From contig DATDJI010000018.1 in NCBI GenBank assembly GCA_036520615.1, positions 1 through 64,000 on the forward strand: a DNA stretch of 64,000 nucleotides, read 5' to 3'. Source of the DNA: CAMCXE01 sp036520615. Lineage in GTDB: Bacteria; Pseudomonadota; Gammaproteobacteria; Pseudomonadales; Cellvibrionaceae. Below, in pieces: positions 16,760 to 25,309 of this stretch. Position numbers and translations under genes: made by a program. Under the pieces are notes generated by a model. It did no database searches and was not told where the DNA came from. It saw only the letters and a program-made list of their open reading frames with translations. Position 1 is the first letter of the stretch, and each line of letters opens with the position of its first letter.

Positions 16760-17481
16760 TGAATACTGTGCTGGTAACCGGCTCTAGCCGAGGAATAGGC
16801 CGCGCTATTGTCGAGCGTTTAGCCGCTGATGGCTACGCTGTGGTCGTGCATTGCCGCAGCGAGCGCGCCAAGGCCGATGCAATTGCGCAAGCTATTATTG
16901 AAAAGGGCGGCAGCGCCCGAGTACTGCAATTTGATGTGGCTGATCGCGCGCGCGCCAAAGCAACAATTGAGGCGGATATTGAACAGCACGGAGCCTATTA
17001 TGGCGCTGTTCTGAGTGCGGGAATTACCCGCGACACGGCGTTCCCCGCTATGGCCGAGGAGGAGTGGGATCAGGTGATCAATACTAATTTGCATGGTTTT
17101 TACAACGTATTACACCCGCTCATTATGCCGATGGTGCGCCGCCGTAAACCGGGGCGAATAGTGGTGATTTCATCGGTGTCCGGCGTCATGGGCAATCGCG
17201 GCCAGGTCAACTACAGCGCCTCCAAAGCAGGTTTAATTGGCGCGGCCAAAGCGCTTGCGGTGGAACTGGCCAGCCGCAACATTACGGTTAATTGTATTGC
17301 CCCCGGGCTTATTGAAACGGATATGACGCAGACAGCGCCTGTCGACGAGGCCCTAAAAATGATCCCGATGCAACGGGTGGGGCAGGTACATGAGGTGGCA
17401 GGTTTGGCCAGTTTTTTAATGAGCCTGGATGCCGGTTACATTACGCGGCAAGTTATTTCAGTTAATGGCGGGATGTATTAG
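16759..17481 (+). CDS. 3-oxoacyl-ACP reductase, FabG-type (APE cluster)
   Basis: A 240-residue short-chain dehydrogenase/reductase with TGSSRGIG (7-14), NADP-favouring basic residue after strand 2, Asn110, Ser around 139-141, Tyr152 and Lys156 (YSASK). It reduces the beta-keto intermediate each cycle. It is located between the ApeP-like dehydratase and the terminal ketosynthase, as in typical aryl polyene operons. Confidence 0.9.
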   Translation: MNTVLVTGSSRGIGRAIVERLAADGYAVVVHCRSERAKADAIAQAIIEKGGSARVLQFDVADRARAKATIEADIEQHGAYYGAVLSAGITRDTAFPAMAEEEWDQVINTNLHGFYNVLHPLIMPMVRRRKPGRIVVISSVSGVMGNRGQVNYSASKAGLIGAAKALAVELASRNITVNCIAPGLIETDMTQTAPVDEALKMIPMQRVGQVHEVAGLASFLMSLDAGYITRQVISVNGGMY

Positions 17482-17483
17482 CG

Positions 17484-18719
17484 ATGGTACAGCGCGTAGT
17501 AGTAACAGGCATGGGTGCCATCACCGCACTGGGCGATAGCTGGCCTACGTTTAAACAAAACTTGGCAGACAGCGTCAGCGCAGTAGTGCGCTTGGATGCA
17601 TGGGATCGCTTTAAAGATTTAAATACGCGCCTTGCCGCACCTGTGCCGAATTTTAAAGTGCCTGAACAATACCCGCGTAAAAAAACCCGCTCGATGGGCC
17701 GTGTTTCGCTGATGGCAACGCGCTCCGCGGAGCAGGCATTAATACAAGCGGGGCTTATCGACGATGCTGTTCTTGCGACAGGACAAGTAGGCGTGGCCTA
17801 CGGCTCTTGTACCGGCAGTACAGATGCGGTGGCGGATTTTGGCTCTATGCTCGTAAACGGCGATATGTCCGGCGTGACAGCTACGACCTACATTCGCATG
17901 ATGGGACACACGGCGGCGGTAAATATAGGCCTATTTTTTGGCTTGCGCGGTCGTATTATTAATACCTCTACCGCGTGTACATCGGGCAGCCAGGGCATAG
18001 GTTTGGCTTATGAGGCGATTAAATATGGCCAGCAAACGCTGATGCTGGCCGGTGGCGCCGAGGAGTTATGCCCGACGGAGGCGGCTGTGTTCGACACGCT
18101 ATACGCTACCAGTATTTGCAACGATCAACCCGGTACTACGCCAAAACCTTTTGATGCGACGCGCGATGGGCTGGTGATTGGTGAAGGCGCAGGTACACTG
18201 GTGCTTGAATCGCTCGACCATGCGTTGGCGCGCGGCGCTGCCATTATTTGTGAACTAGTGGGGTTTGGCACTAATTCCGACGGCGGCCATGTCACCCAGC
18301 CCACTGCTGAAACCATGCAAATAGCTATGGAGCTGGCCCTAGCCGATGCCAAGCTTTCCCCTTCCGCCATCGGTTACATCAATGCGCATGGCACGGCTAC
18401 TGATCGCGGCGATATCGCAGAGTCGCAGGCCACTGCTGCATTATTTGGCGCCGCAACGCCGATCAGCTCTCTTAAAGGTAACCTAGGTCATACGCTAGGT
18501 GCCTGTGGCGCAATTGAATCCTGGGCATCAATCCAAATGATGTTGGATGATTGGTTCGCACCTACGTTGAACCTATCAACTCCTGACCCTTTATGTGGTG
18601 AGCTGGATTACATTATCGGCACGCCTCGCAACCAACATATCGACTATGTAATGAATAATAATTTTGCGTTTGGCGGCATTAATACTTCGCTTATTTTTAA
18701 ACGCTGGCAGGGGCAATAA
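17484..18719 (+). CDS. FabF-type beta-ketoacyl-ACP synthase (aryl polyene KS)
   Basis: A 411-residue ketosynthase with Cys165 (NTSTACTSGSQG), His302 (NAHGTATDRGD), Lys331 and His336 (SLKGNLGHTLGACG), so catalytically intact. It elongates the aryl starter or pairs with the CLF-like protein. It is the last gene of the rightward operon; no obvious hairpin terminator follows in the 132 bases before the convergent hydrolase gene. Confidence 0.9.
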   Translation: MVQRVVVTGMGAITALGDSWPTFKQNLADSVSAVVRLDAWDRFKDLNTRLAAPVPNFKVPEQYPRKKTRSMGRVSLMATRSAEQALIQAGLIDDAVLATGQVGVAYGSCTGSTDAVADFGSMLVNGDMSGVTATTYIRMMGHTAAVNIGLFFGLRGRIINTSTACTSGSQGIGLAYEAIKYGQQTLMLAGGAEELCPTEAAVFDTLYATSICNDQPGTTPKPFDATRDGLVIGEGAGTLVLESLDHALARGAAIICELVGFGTNSDGGHVTQPTAETMQIAMELALADAKLSPSAIGYINAHGTATDRGDIAESQATAALFGAATPISSLKGNLGHTLGACGAIESWASIQMMLDDWFAPTLNLSTPDPLCGELDYIIGTPRNQHIDYVMNNNFAFGGINTSLIFKRWQGQ

Positions 18720-18851
18720 TTTTTATCCTCACGAACTTAATTTGCGTGTACGGCCATTATTAATTTCAGCGGAAGAGAAAACGATGAATTATTTTAAAGT
18801 TTCGCCGCACGATTTAATTCAATAAAAAATGAATCAAAGTTAAAGGTATTT

Positions 18852-20348
18852 TTAACGCTTAGTTCGCCAGGCTATATCTTCAAGCCTTTGGTCCTGCAAT
18901 TGATAATCGCCGTGTAAATAGCCGCGCTCGCCGGTTAATACACCTTCACTTACGGACATAATTACACGGCTTTTCCCGCGGCTTTTTAATAATTGCTGAC
19001 GAGCGTTAAGCCTTGCGCCTGCGAAATCTAAACGGCTATGGGTACTATCAATGGTAGGCTCTCCGCTAAACTCAATGTTTGTCGCCTGTATTACTGAATC
19101 GCGCACCTGTAGTGCCGAACCCTGCGCTGCTGCGACGCGTACATTTTGCAGAGTGACTAGGGAGTCTTCGATGATAATGATCTCGGCCGCTGCATCTGTA
19201 ATGTGCAATCCCTTGCAACGCTTTACCGTTATAGAGTGGTAATTGCCGCTAATAATTGTGCCTGCCTCATTAACGCATTCTGCAGTAGCAAGCGTTTTTT
19301 CGTCCGGCGGGTTTTTTATAACCTCTGGCTGTGGTTGCTGTAATACTGTTTTTAACAGCGCATTAAATTCTGCCGGGTGGCTGAGCATAGGTACGTGTTG
19401 AGCGCCTTCAATAATATTTAAGCGATCACCAGTTAGTGCGTGCGCCAGCACTTGGCCAGTTCGCAGTGGCGCGACGGGATCTCTTTCACCCCAAATAATG
19501 CTGGTTTTTACCCTTGGAGAAAGTACCGCACGGCTAAAATTTTCTTCCGCCAAGGCGAGGGCTGCGTTGAGATTCGGTGCTTTAACCAGTGTTAAACCCC
19601 AGGCTTTATCACTGTTAGTTAGCAGCGCAGTAGGGTCGGGAATTTTTAGAAGCTTTTCAATTAATGAACTGCCTAAATCCTGTGCATTAACGGCATATCC
19701 GAGTAAAGAATTCGGCAGCGCATCTAAATCAATATCCACTTGGCTATCGGCGCTGTGTTTTACAAATGCAGTGCGCTGCAAAATGCCGGCGGCATCTACT
19801 AATACCAATTGCGATACCTCGCTCGGATATAAGTCGGTAAATCGTAAGACTACCGCCCCGCCCATCGAATGGCCGACCATTGCGCTGGTTTGATTGGGAA
19901 TTAATTGTTGTTTTAAACGCTGTAAAAGCTGCGCATAGGCGGTGGGGGATAATTTTTTGGCCGGTTTATCCGAGTAGCCAAAACCTGGTAAATCCAATAA
20001 AAATACGTGATAGTCCGCTTCTAAAGACGCAGTTACTTTAAGCCAATCTTTCGCGCCGTTTTGCCCGAGGCCATGCACTAAAAAAATAGCCGGTTTGGTG
20101 GCCAAGCCTAATTCTGCAATAAAAACCTCGCAATCAAAAATTGCGTCATAAATATAAGCACCGCGCCATTTAGACGGTAAATTGAGTGGGGTTGGTTTAG
20201 TAGGTTTGTTTTGTGAAGGCAACCAGCGGTCCATTATCTGTTTGCCGGTTTCACTGACGGAATCGAGAATATCAAGCGCGCCTGCAGGCGCGCTACGGGT
20301 AATTAGCACGAATAAACACAAGGCAATTGCGAGTGCGGACTTTTTCAT
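18852..20348 (-). CDS. secreted alpha/beta hydrolase with a C-terminal beta-rich domain
   Basis: A 498-residue protein with a signal peptide (MKKSALAIALCLFVLITRSA). Residues about 80-350 are an alpha/beta hydrolase: FLVHGLGQNG oxyanion region, nucleophile elbow VGHSMGG, acid in GERDPVAP and His in EGAQHVPML. From about 370 on, a Val/Ile-rich segment with short repeating turns (IIIIEDSLVTLQNVRVAA, LQVRDSVIQATNIEFSG) looks like a parallel beta-helix. Substrate is not predictable. The start at 20348 is used because the longer frame to 20405 adds a Cys/Arg-rich leader. It converges with the APE operon. Confidence 0.75.
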   Translation of the reverse strand: MKKSALAIALCLFVLITRSAPAGALDILDSVSETGKQIMDRWLPSQNKPTKPTPLNLPSKWRGAYIYDAIFDCEVFIAELGLATKPAIFLVHGLGQNGAKDWLKVTASLEADYHVFLLDLPGFGYSDKPAKKLSPTAYAQLLQRLKQQLIPNQTSAMVGHSMGGAVVLRFTDLYPSEVSQLVLVDAAGILQRTAFVKHSADSQVDIDLDALPNSLLGYAVNAQDLGSSLIEKLLKIPDPTALLTNSDKAWGLTLVKAPNLNAALALAEENFSRAVLSPRVKTSIIWGERDPVAPLRTGQVLAHALTGDRLNIIEGAQHVPMLSHPAEFNALLKTVLQQPQPEVIKNPPDEKTLATAECVNEAGTIISGNYHSITVKRCKGLHITDAAAEIIIIEDSLVTLQNVRVAAAQGSALQVRDSVIQATNIEFSGEPTIDSTHSRLDFAGARLNARQQLLKSRGKSRVIMSVSEGVLTGERGYLHGDYQLQDQRLEDIAWRTKR

Positions 20349-20542
20349 AATACGCGAGCACCGAATAATGCAATGGCGCAGTCTACCATAGCGGCAAAAA
20401 CACACCTGCCGTTGAGTTTTTAAGCGTGTAGTAAAAGAGTTAATTGAAAAAGTATTGGGAAGCTCTCAATTCACACATTTGCGAAAATGCATAAATTTTA
20501 TGCTTTGGCTCAATACTTAATTATGCAGGCTGACAAAGGGTT

Positions 20543-21796
20543 TTATTTAATAGTTTGTATGGAGGTTGCCAGTAATAGGCTGGATGTACCGAGATTTGCC
20601 GCTAAGCCACCGGAAGGATCAATGCTTGTTATTGACTCAATGGTGCCGGCAACCCAATAGCGCTCGCCGTGTTTTATCGTGCCCTGTGTAATAGTTGGAA
20701 CGCTTGTGACCCAAATGGGTTTAACACCTACTAGCCTTAAGTTAAATTTAAAAAACACGGTTCCGGTCGGGCCTGTGATGATCGAGTCGACCTCGCCTAA
20801 TAGGCCGGTCCAATTGCCTGAATAATGTGTGTTTAATTCTCCATTAATAAATAACGCTGTCTGGTTGCGTGGTGAGGCGACTAAAGGCTTGGAAGGCAGA
20901 GGATTGCGTGTGGCCTGTTCGGCCCAAGTGCTTTGAATTTGACACTGCTTTATCAGCGCGGCCTGTAATTGCGGATCGTCCGGGGTTTTGCCTAGAGCTT
21001 TGCGATAAGCGTCCCAGGCGCGGTCTATCCAGCCGTGGGCGCGCCAAAAATCAAGGCTATCCAGCGGACTTTGCGCGGTTAGATTTGTGGCAGGGCCGTT
21101 GTTGAGTAGGGCCCCATACAGACTGTCCACGGCCAAGCCGCCGGCGTTTGTACCGCATTGCAGCCATTGGCCAAAAGCCCCCTCGCTGGGCCAGCGCGCC
21201 AGAATTTGCTCGCGCGACAGCCTGCGTAAACGATCCACTACTTCAGCGGCTCTGATAACTGCCATTGGCCAGGGCTTGAATTGATTGATCTGCCCGGCCG
21301 GGTAATTTTCTGCGCTGGGGAATGGACGCCAGCCTGCAAACGAGTCGGCACGGCTAGGCCAAAGTGTGCGTTGGGATTGCAGTAAATGACGGTGCATCGC
21401 TAAAAACTCGTAACCGTCTGCAGGCCCTCGGCACATATCTTCGCTGGCCGGTGCAGGGCTTTGGTTAGCACAGGCTGCATTGTGCGCAAAGCCGCTATGG
21501 CATAAGCGCGCTTGTTGCCACAGGTTATAGCCTGTTTGCCAGTTATGGATGGTCATCCAGCGGCGAATATCAGCGCTTATTTCCTGTGAATTAATTGAGG
21601 GGTCGACAGATGAGTTGCCGCCTTCTTGCGATTGATAACCGCTAATACATTGGCCGGACAGGGCAATTTGTGAGGTGTTAGATGCTTCTATCTGCGTATC
21701 GGCAAAGGCCGAATAAGCCAATTGCCAGATGCATAACACAACAACCCCCATAACGATCGCTCGTATATGAGGGTTGTAGCTAGGGCTTGTAATCAC
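20543..21796 (-). CDS. secreted type-3-copper-like protein, degenerate paralog
   Basis: A 417-residue secreted protein paralogous to the gene at 21827-23311. Shared landmarks are the block around NLWQQAR, FLAMHRHLLQSQ, YPAGQINQFKPWPM and DFWRAHGWIDRAWDAYR. The last motif resembles the CuB region of tyrosinases, but several His positions of the neighbour are replaced here (HVLWH to YNLWQ; LHFALH to LYGALL), so metal binding is doubtful. There is no cytochrome domain; instead about 100 residues with a beta-rich OB-like pattern (HYSGNWTGLLGEVDSIITG) follow. The start is GTG 21796, giving a signal peptide with an Arg; ATG 21751 is an alternative. It lies 30 bases after its neighbour, likely in one operon. 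Confidence 0.65.
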   Translation of the reverse strand: MITSPSYNPHIRAIVMGVVVLCIWQLAYSAFADTQIEASNTSQIALSGQCISGYQSQEGGNSSVDPSINSQEISADIRRWMTIHNWQTGYNLWQQARLCHSGFAHNAACANQSPAPASEDMCRGPADGYEFLAMHRHLLQSQRTLWPSRADSFAGWRPFPSAENYPAGQINQFKPWPMAVIRAAEVVDRLRRLSREQILARWPSEGAFGQWLQCGTNAGGLAVDSLYGALLNNGPATNLTAQSPLDSLDFWRAHGWIDRAWDAYRKALGKTPDDPQLQAALIKQCQIQSTWAEQATRNPLPSKPLVASPRNQTALFINGELNTHYSGNWTGLLGEVDSIITGPTGTVFFKFNLRLVGVKPIWVTSVPTITQGTIKHGERYWVAGTIESITSIDPSGGLAANLGTSSLLLATSIQTIK

Positions 21797-21826
21797 AGCA
21801 GTGATGCGCCAACTGCGATACTTGGG

Positions 21827-23311
21827 TTATTGCACAATTGTTGGCGCCTTGGCGCCGTCTTTAATCCAGTCGTATAAATCCTGAATATTCTGCGCTGTTA
21901 AACCCGTCATAGTCTGTTTGCAGGCAGCATTTGCAGTACAGACAGCGCCGCTATCTCGGGCTGAACCCGAGGCTTTTAGATACAGCCAGCTTTGCTCAGG
22001 GTTACCCGGCACGACCATTTTAAAATCGTTGGTGTTATGCGCAGTGCGGCCGATTAAGCGCTCAACAATTTCTGTGGAGGATACTTGATAGCCTAAACGC
22101 AGCCCGGCTTCTTCTCCAGCGCCGTGGCAGGTTGAGCATTTAGCCGTTGCAGACTCAAACGCTGGGCGTAATTTTTCGTGGAAAAAACCACTTTCTTTTA
22201 CGACTGGTACAAAGTCAGCGCTTTCATTCGGATGGCCTTTGGTGCCGCGAGTGTCTACGCCAACTTGACGCCATTTATCCATTTCACGGCACTGCTCGAG
22301 CATTTCGGCTTTGTAGTCCGCGTCGTTACGGTTTTTAGCTTTGGCTGTGCGGTATCGCTCCCACACATTGTCGATCCAGCCATGTAGCTTCCAGAACAAA
22401 TAAGCATCGATATTTACGTTGTTATTGTTGGCAGCGTGTTTTTGGTTGAGGTTAGGAACTCCGTTAGCATGCAAGGCAAAATGCAGATTATTGGCGGTAG
22501 AAAAGTTAGCGCCGCCAGCAGTGCCAGGTTTAATGGCGCATGAAATCCACGTACCCAAATCCCCTTCAGTTGGGAACTCGCTGATATGCGCTTCGATGTT
22601 ATCGGCGATATCGGCAATTTTCAGGATTTGCGCAGGCCAGGGCGTAAAGTAGCCGCGAATAGGTGCAGGGTAATCGTTGGCAGTGCGCGGGAATTTCTCC
22701 CAGCCGGTAAATTGCTCAGCATTATCAGGCCAGAGTTGAAGCAGCTGCTCGCGCATCAAACGGTGGCCGGAGAGAAAGTCCATACCATTGACCGCACCCT
22801 GGCAGTCGTTCTGCTTGGGCAGGAAATCTTTAAAACTACAGGCGCTGGGCAAGCCATTAATGCCGAATGCGCCACCGCTACCGCTACAGCTGCGTGCTTG
22901 GTGCCAGAGCACGTGAGCATCTTGCCAGCCATGATCGTACATGTATTGATAAACCGTAGGCTGCACGGATACGTCTTCCTGGCCATTAAGTTTATGTACG
23001 GCGTAACTGCTCTCGATGCGTCCGTTACTAATGTCCGGCCTGAAGCCTGTCATACAGTGATCCGCCGACGTAATGCCAGAGCTTGAACTTGAGCTTGAAG
23101 AACTGCTCGCGCGGCCAGAACTTGAGGAGCTAGATGAACTGGAAGAGCTTGAGCTTGTGCGGCCAGAACTTGAGGAGCTTGAGCTGGAACTTGATGAGCT
23201 TGAACTAGATGAACTGCTCGATTCGGTACCGGAGCAGGCAGCCAGCACAATACTCACCAGCCCAACCCCGATCAGTGATAGCGAGTCCACAGACCCTTTA
23301 AATAATTTCAT
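21827..23311 (-). CDS. lipoprotein with polyserine linker, tyrosinase-like domain and cytochrome c
   Basis: A 494-residue lipoprotein: lipobox LAAC (Cys26), polyserine linker at about 31-78 broken by GRT and GRA, a domain of about 270 residues, then a cytochrome c-type domain with CSTCH at about 383-387 and a C-terminal helix MTGLTAQNIQDLYDWI. The middle domain has HGWQDAHVLWHQAR, FLSGHR, LHFALH and YLFWKLHGWID; the last two resemble the H-x3-H and H-x-x-x-D of a tyrosinase CuB site. This suggests a surface redox enzyme that passes electrons to its own heme. ATG 23311 has AAAGGG upstream; the longer frame to 23371 was rejected. Confidence 0.7.
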   Translation of the reverse strand: MKLFKGSVDSLSLIGVGLVSIVLAACSGTESSSSSSSSSSSSSSSSSSSGRTSSSSSSSSSSSSSGRASSSSSSSSSSGITSADHCMTGFRPDISNGRIESSYAVHKLNGQEDVSVQPTVYQYMYDHGWQDAHVLWHQARSCSGSGGAFGINGLPSACSFKDFLPKQNDCQGAVNGMDFLSGHRLMREQLLQLWPDNAEQFTGWEKFPRTANDYPAPIRGYFTPWPAQILKIADIADNIEAHISEFPTEGDLGTWISCAIKPGTAGGANFSTANNLHFALHANGVPNLNQKHAANNNNVNIDAYLFWKLHGWIDNVWERYRTAKAKNRNDADYKAEMLEQCREMDKWRQVGVDTRGTKGHPNESADFVPVVKESGFFHEKLRPAFESATAKCSTCHGAGEEAGLRLGYQVSSTEIVERLIGRTAHNTNDFKMVVPGNPEQSWLYLKASGSARDSGAVCTANAACKQTMTGLTAQNIQDLYDWIKDGAKAPTIVQ

Positions 23312-23346
23312 GTTGCACACCCTTTGGTTTTTGTTATAAGAATCTG

Positions 23347-23367
23347 AAAGATGGATTTTCATCTTTC
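23347..23367. promoter_or_regulatory. 8-bp inverted repeat upstream of the copper-like lipoprotein gene
   Basis: GAAAGATG and CATCTTTC are perfectly inverted around a 5-base loop, 36 bases upstream of the ATG at 23311. It could be an operator or a leader hairpin. Confidence 0.35.
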
Positions 23368-23650
23368 GCAACCAACTTCTTTAGCGTGCAACTATACCGG
23401 TTTAAGGTGGGCTGTCTGGGGTATTTATCACACAAATCTGATTTCGACTCTGTCCTCAGCAATTTTGTAAACAGAGACTGAACAGGATCACAAACTGCCC
23501 GCCTCGCGTTATGCGCATTGAATATCCAAGCTAAATTTATGCGTTTTGATAGCCTTAAGCTTCTAACGCTCAGACTATTTTTAAGAGTATTTTTTTGAAA
23601 CTAGGCACTTTTTAGAAAAAGCCGTTTTTGGAGCGTAGCCACTGCAAAAT

Positions 23651-23677
23651 GGCTTTTAAAAAGAATTTTTAAAAGCC
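23651..23677. repeat. perfect 12-bp-arm palindrome
   Basis: GGCTTTTAAAAA and TTTTTAAAAGCC flank a 3-base GAA centre. The stem is AT-rich and there is no following T-run beyond the stem itself, so it is more likely a protein-binding or cruciform-forming site than a terminator, though a weak bidirectional terminator for the HDOD gene is possible. Confidence 0.55.
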
Positions 23678-23799
23678 GGGATTTTTGAAATAAGGGAATG
23701 TGTAAAAAGAGAGGTGGAGAGAATAGTTGTACAGAGAAACTGCGCGCAGCGTGTAGTTTCTCTGTTTAAACAAGTAATTTTTCTATTTTAAATACGCGC

Positions 23800-23853
23800 T
23801 TGGTTTTAAGTAAACACTTGGTTTTAAGTAAACACTTGGTTTTGAACAAGCGC
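23800..23853 (+). repeat. 18-bp tandem repeat (two perfect, one degraded)
   Basis: TTGGTTTTAAGTAAACAC occurs twice in direct succession (23800-23817, 23818-23835), followed by a degraded third unit starting TTGGTTTT. The unit length is a multiple of three and the plus strand reads VLSKHL repeats from a TTG, but coding is not supported. Confidence 0.6.
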
Positions 23854-23941
23854 CTGGGTTCGGCGCGAAAGCCGTTAGTAGCTATTTTAAGAGGTTTCCT
23901 CGCTGTCGCAGGGTTACTGCAGTCGCAATTAAATGCTCAGC

Positions 23942-25309
23942 TCACCCCTCCAGACAGCGAGCAAGCGACTTTAAATCATCGGCCGAATTAAGCAGATTAC
24001 AAATAGCTTCGTCGGCCGCATCCCTCGATAAATAAAGGCTATCAAACAACTCTTGCGGTAATTGTTCAGAAGTTTTATTGCCTGTCCCATGCTGGTGTAA
24101 CAGATGATTGGCGACGTACACCAAGTGAGCGTAGGCGGCGTGCTCACCCTGATAATCGGGATTAAATTGTTGCCGAATGCCGGTGTAAACCTCGGGCGGT
24201 AGATTCCAATACTCAAGTAACCACGCGGTAATTTGGCAGCTGGCTAAACCCAATACATGTTGTTCAACGACGCCTGATGCCAGATGTGGATTAGCTTCCA
24301 GATGCCGGTTTATGTTTTGAAAATGCGGCGGAAATACTTCAGCGAGAATTAAATACCCAAAGTTATGCAGCAGCCCCACCAAATATGACATGCCGAAGGC
24401 CGGGCGATTAATGCGAGGAATACTAGTGACCAAAGCCTCAATGGCAGCGGCCATAAATACAGCATTTTTCCAGTATTCACGGCTTTGCGCTTTGCTAATA
24501 ACATTTGGATTAAACGCTCGCCCCAAGGACAATCCCAGCGACAGGTTGATTACCATATCAAACCCCAGCACACGCACTATGGCATCCTGCACGGATTTAA
24601 TTTTGCCAGGCGCTGAATAATAGGGAGACGCCGCCCAGCTGACGACTTGTGCGGCCAGCGACGGGTCAAATTCGATAATTTTAGCTAAATCGCTAATATC
24701 CGCATGGGGGTTGGCGCGCAGGCGAATTATTTTGCTCGCGGTATCGTGTAACGGCGGTATTTCTAAAGTTTCCTGCAAGCGTTGTTTTATCCGGCGCTGC
24801 GTGAACAAGCTCACGGATTTAACGATTTGTTGTTCGTCGTTGCGCGGCTCACTGTTAATTGTTTGCGTCGGGCTCGAGAGCGTACAGGTGCTCGATTCGC
24901 GGATTAATGCTTTAAAATCAGCGCGCTGCACACATACCAACTCGGCTTGATCACCGGAGTTTAAACACACGTTTTCATAGCGCAGAATATTTATATCCAC
25001 GAGGGTCGGCAGCCCCTGCCAAGCTGGCATGGCGGGCACACTCTGTAAATTGTGTTTTAGTAATAGGGCATTTAATTCAGCGGATGTCACCGGATTGAGC
25101 GTACGGCCGAGCTCCTGGGACAAAAGCTCCAAATCCAGCAAATCTTTTTGCGGTAGTAACACTTGAATCCACCCGTGTTGATCCGCCAGAAGTTGCGAGC
25201 GCACCTGACATACTGTTTGGTCAGTGGTAGGGCCGGGGTCGGTGGGTGTCAGAGCGTAATTGATATTATTGCTCTGCAGCAGTTGCAAAATAGTAGCGGG
25301 AACAGGCAC
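23942..25309 (-). CDS. HDOD-domain protein with N-terminal YbaK-like domain
   Basis: A 455-residue cytoplasmic protein. Residues about 1-140 look like a YbaK/EbsC aminoacyl-tRNA-deacylase-like fold (LLQSNNINYALTP start, QVLLPQKDLLDLELL, then ELGRTLNPVT). Residues about 175-420 are an HDOD domain (LPPLHDTASKIIRL-like start EIPPLHDTASKIIRLRANP, then DLAKIIEFDPSLAAQVVSWA), a non-catalytic HD relative used in signalling. The start is GTG 25309 with TGAGGT nine bases upstream; an upstream ATG is closed at once by TGA. Role unknown, probably regulatory. Confidence 0.8.
   Translation of the reverse strand: MPVPATILQLLQSNNINYALTPTDPGPTTDQTVCQVRSQLLADQHGWIQVLLPQKDLLDLELLSQELGRTLNPVTSAELNALLLKHNLQSVPAMPAWQGLPTLVDINILRYENVCLNSGDQAELVCVQRADFKALIRESSTCTLSSPTQTINSEPRNDEQQIVKSVSLFTQRRIKQRLQETLEIPPLHDTASKIIRLRANPHADISDLAKIIEFDPSLAAQVVSWAASPYYSAPGKIKSVQDAIVRVLGFDMVINLSLGLSLGRAFNPNVISKAQSREYWKNAVFMAAAIEALVTSIPRINRPAFGMSYLVGLLHNFGYLILAEVFPPHFQNINRHLEANPHLASGVVEQHVLGLASCQITAWLLEYWNLPPEVYTGIRQQFNPDYQGEHAAYAHLVYVANHLLHQHGTGNKTSEQLPQELFDSLYLSRDAADEAICNLLNSADDLKSLARCLEG

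Larger units (their letters stand above)
23372..23941. other. intergenic region with palindrome and tandem repeat
   Basis: No convincing gene. It contains a 12-bp-arm palindrome (23651-23677) and a short tandem repeat (23800-23853). The rest is AT-rich sequence downstream of the HDOD gene. Confidence 0.6.

Noticed and set aside
22586..23086. 166-codon plus-strand ORF
   Set aside because: Lies opposite the well-supported copper-like/cytochrome gene and has no independent features.
23073..23339. Plus-strand ORF rich in Leu and Glu
   Set aside because: It is the antisense reading of the polyserine linker of the lipoprotein at 21827-23311; Ser codons read backwards give Leu/Glu repeats.
23800..23991. 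Plus-strand ORF starting with VLSKHL repeats
   Set aside because: Arises from the 18-bp tandem repeat; overlaps the 3' end of the HDOD gene and has no homolog I recognise.
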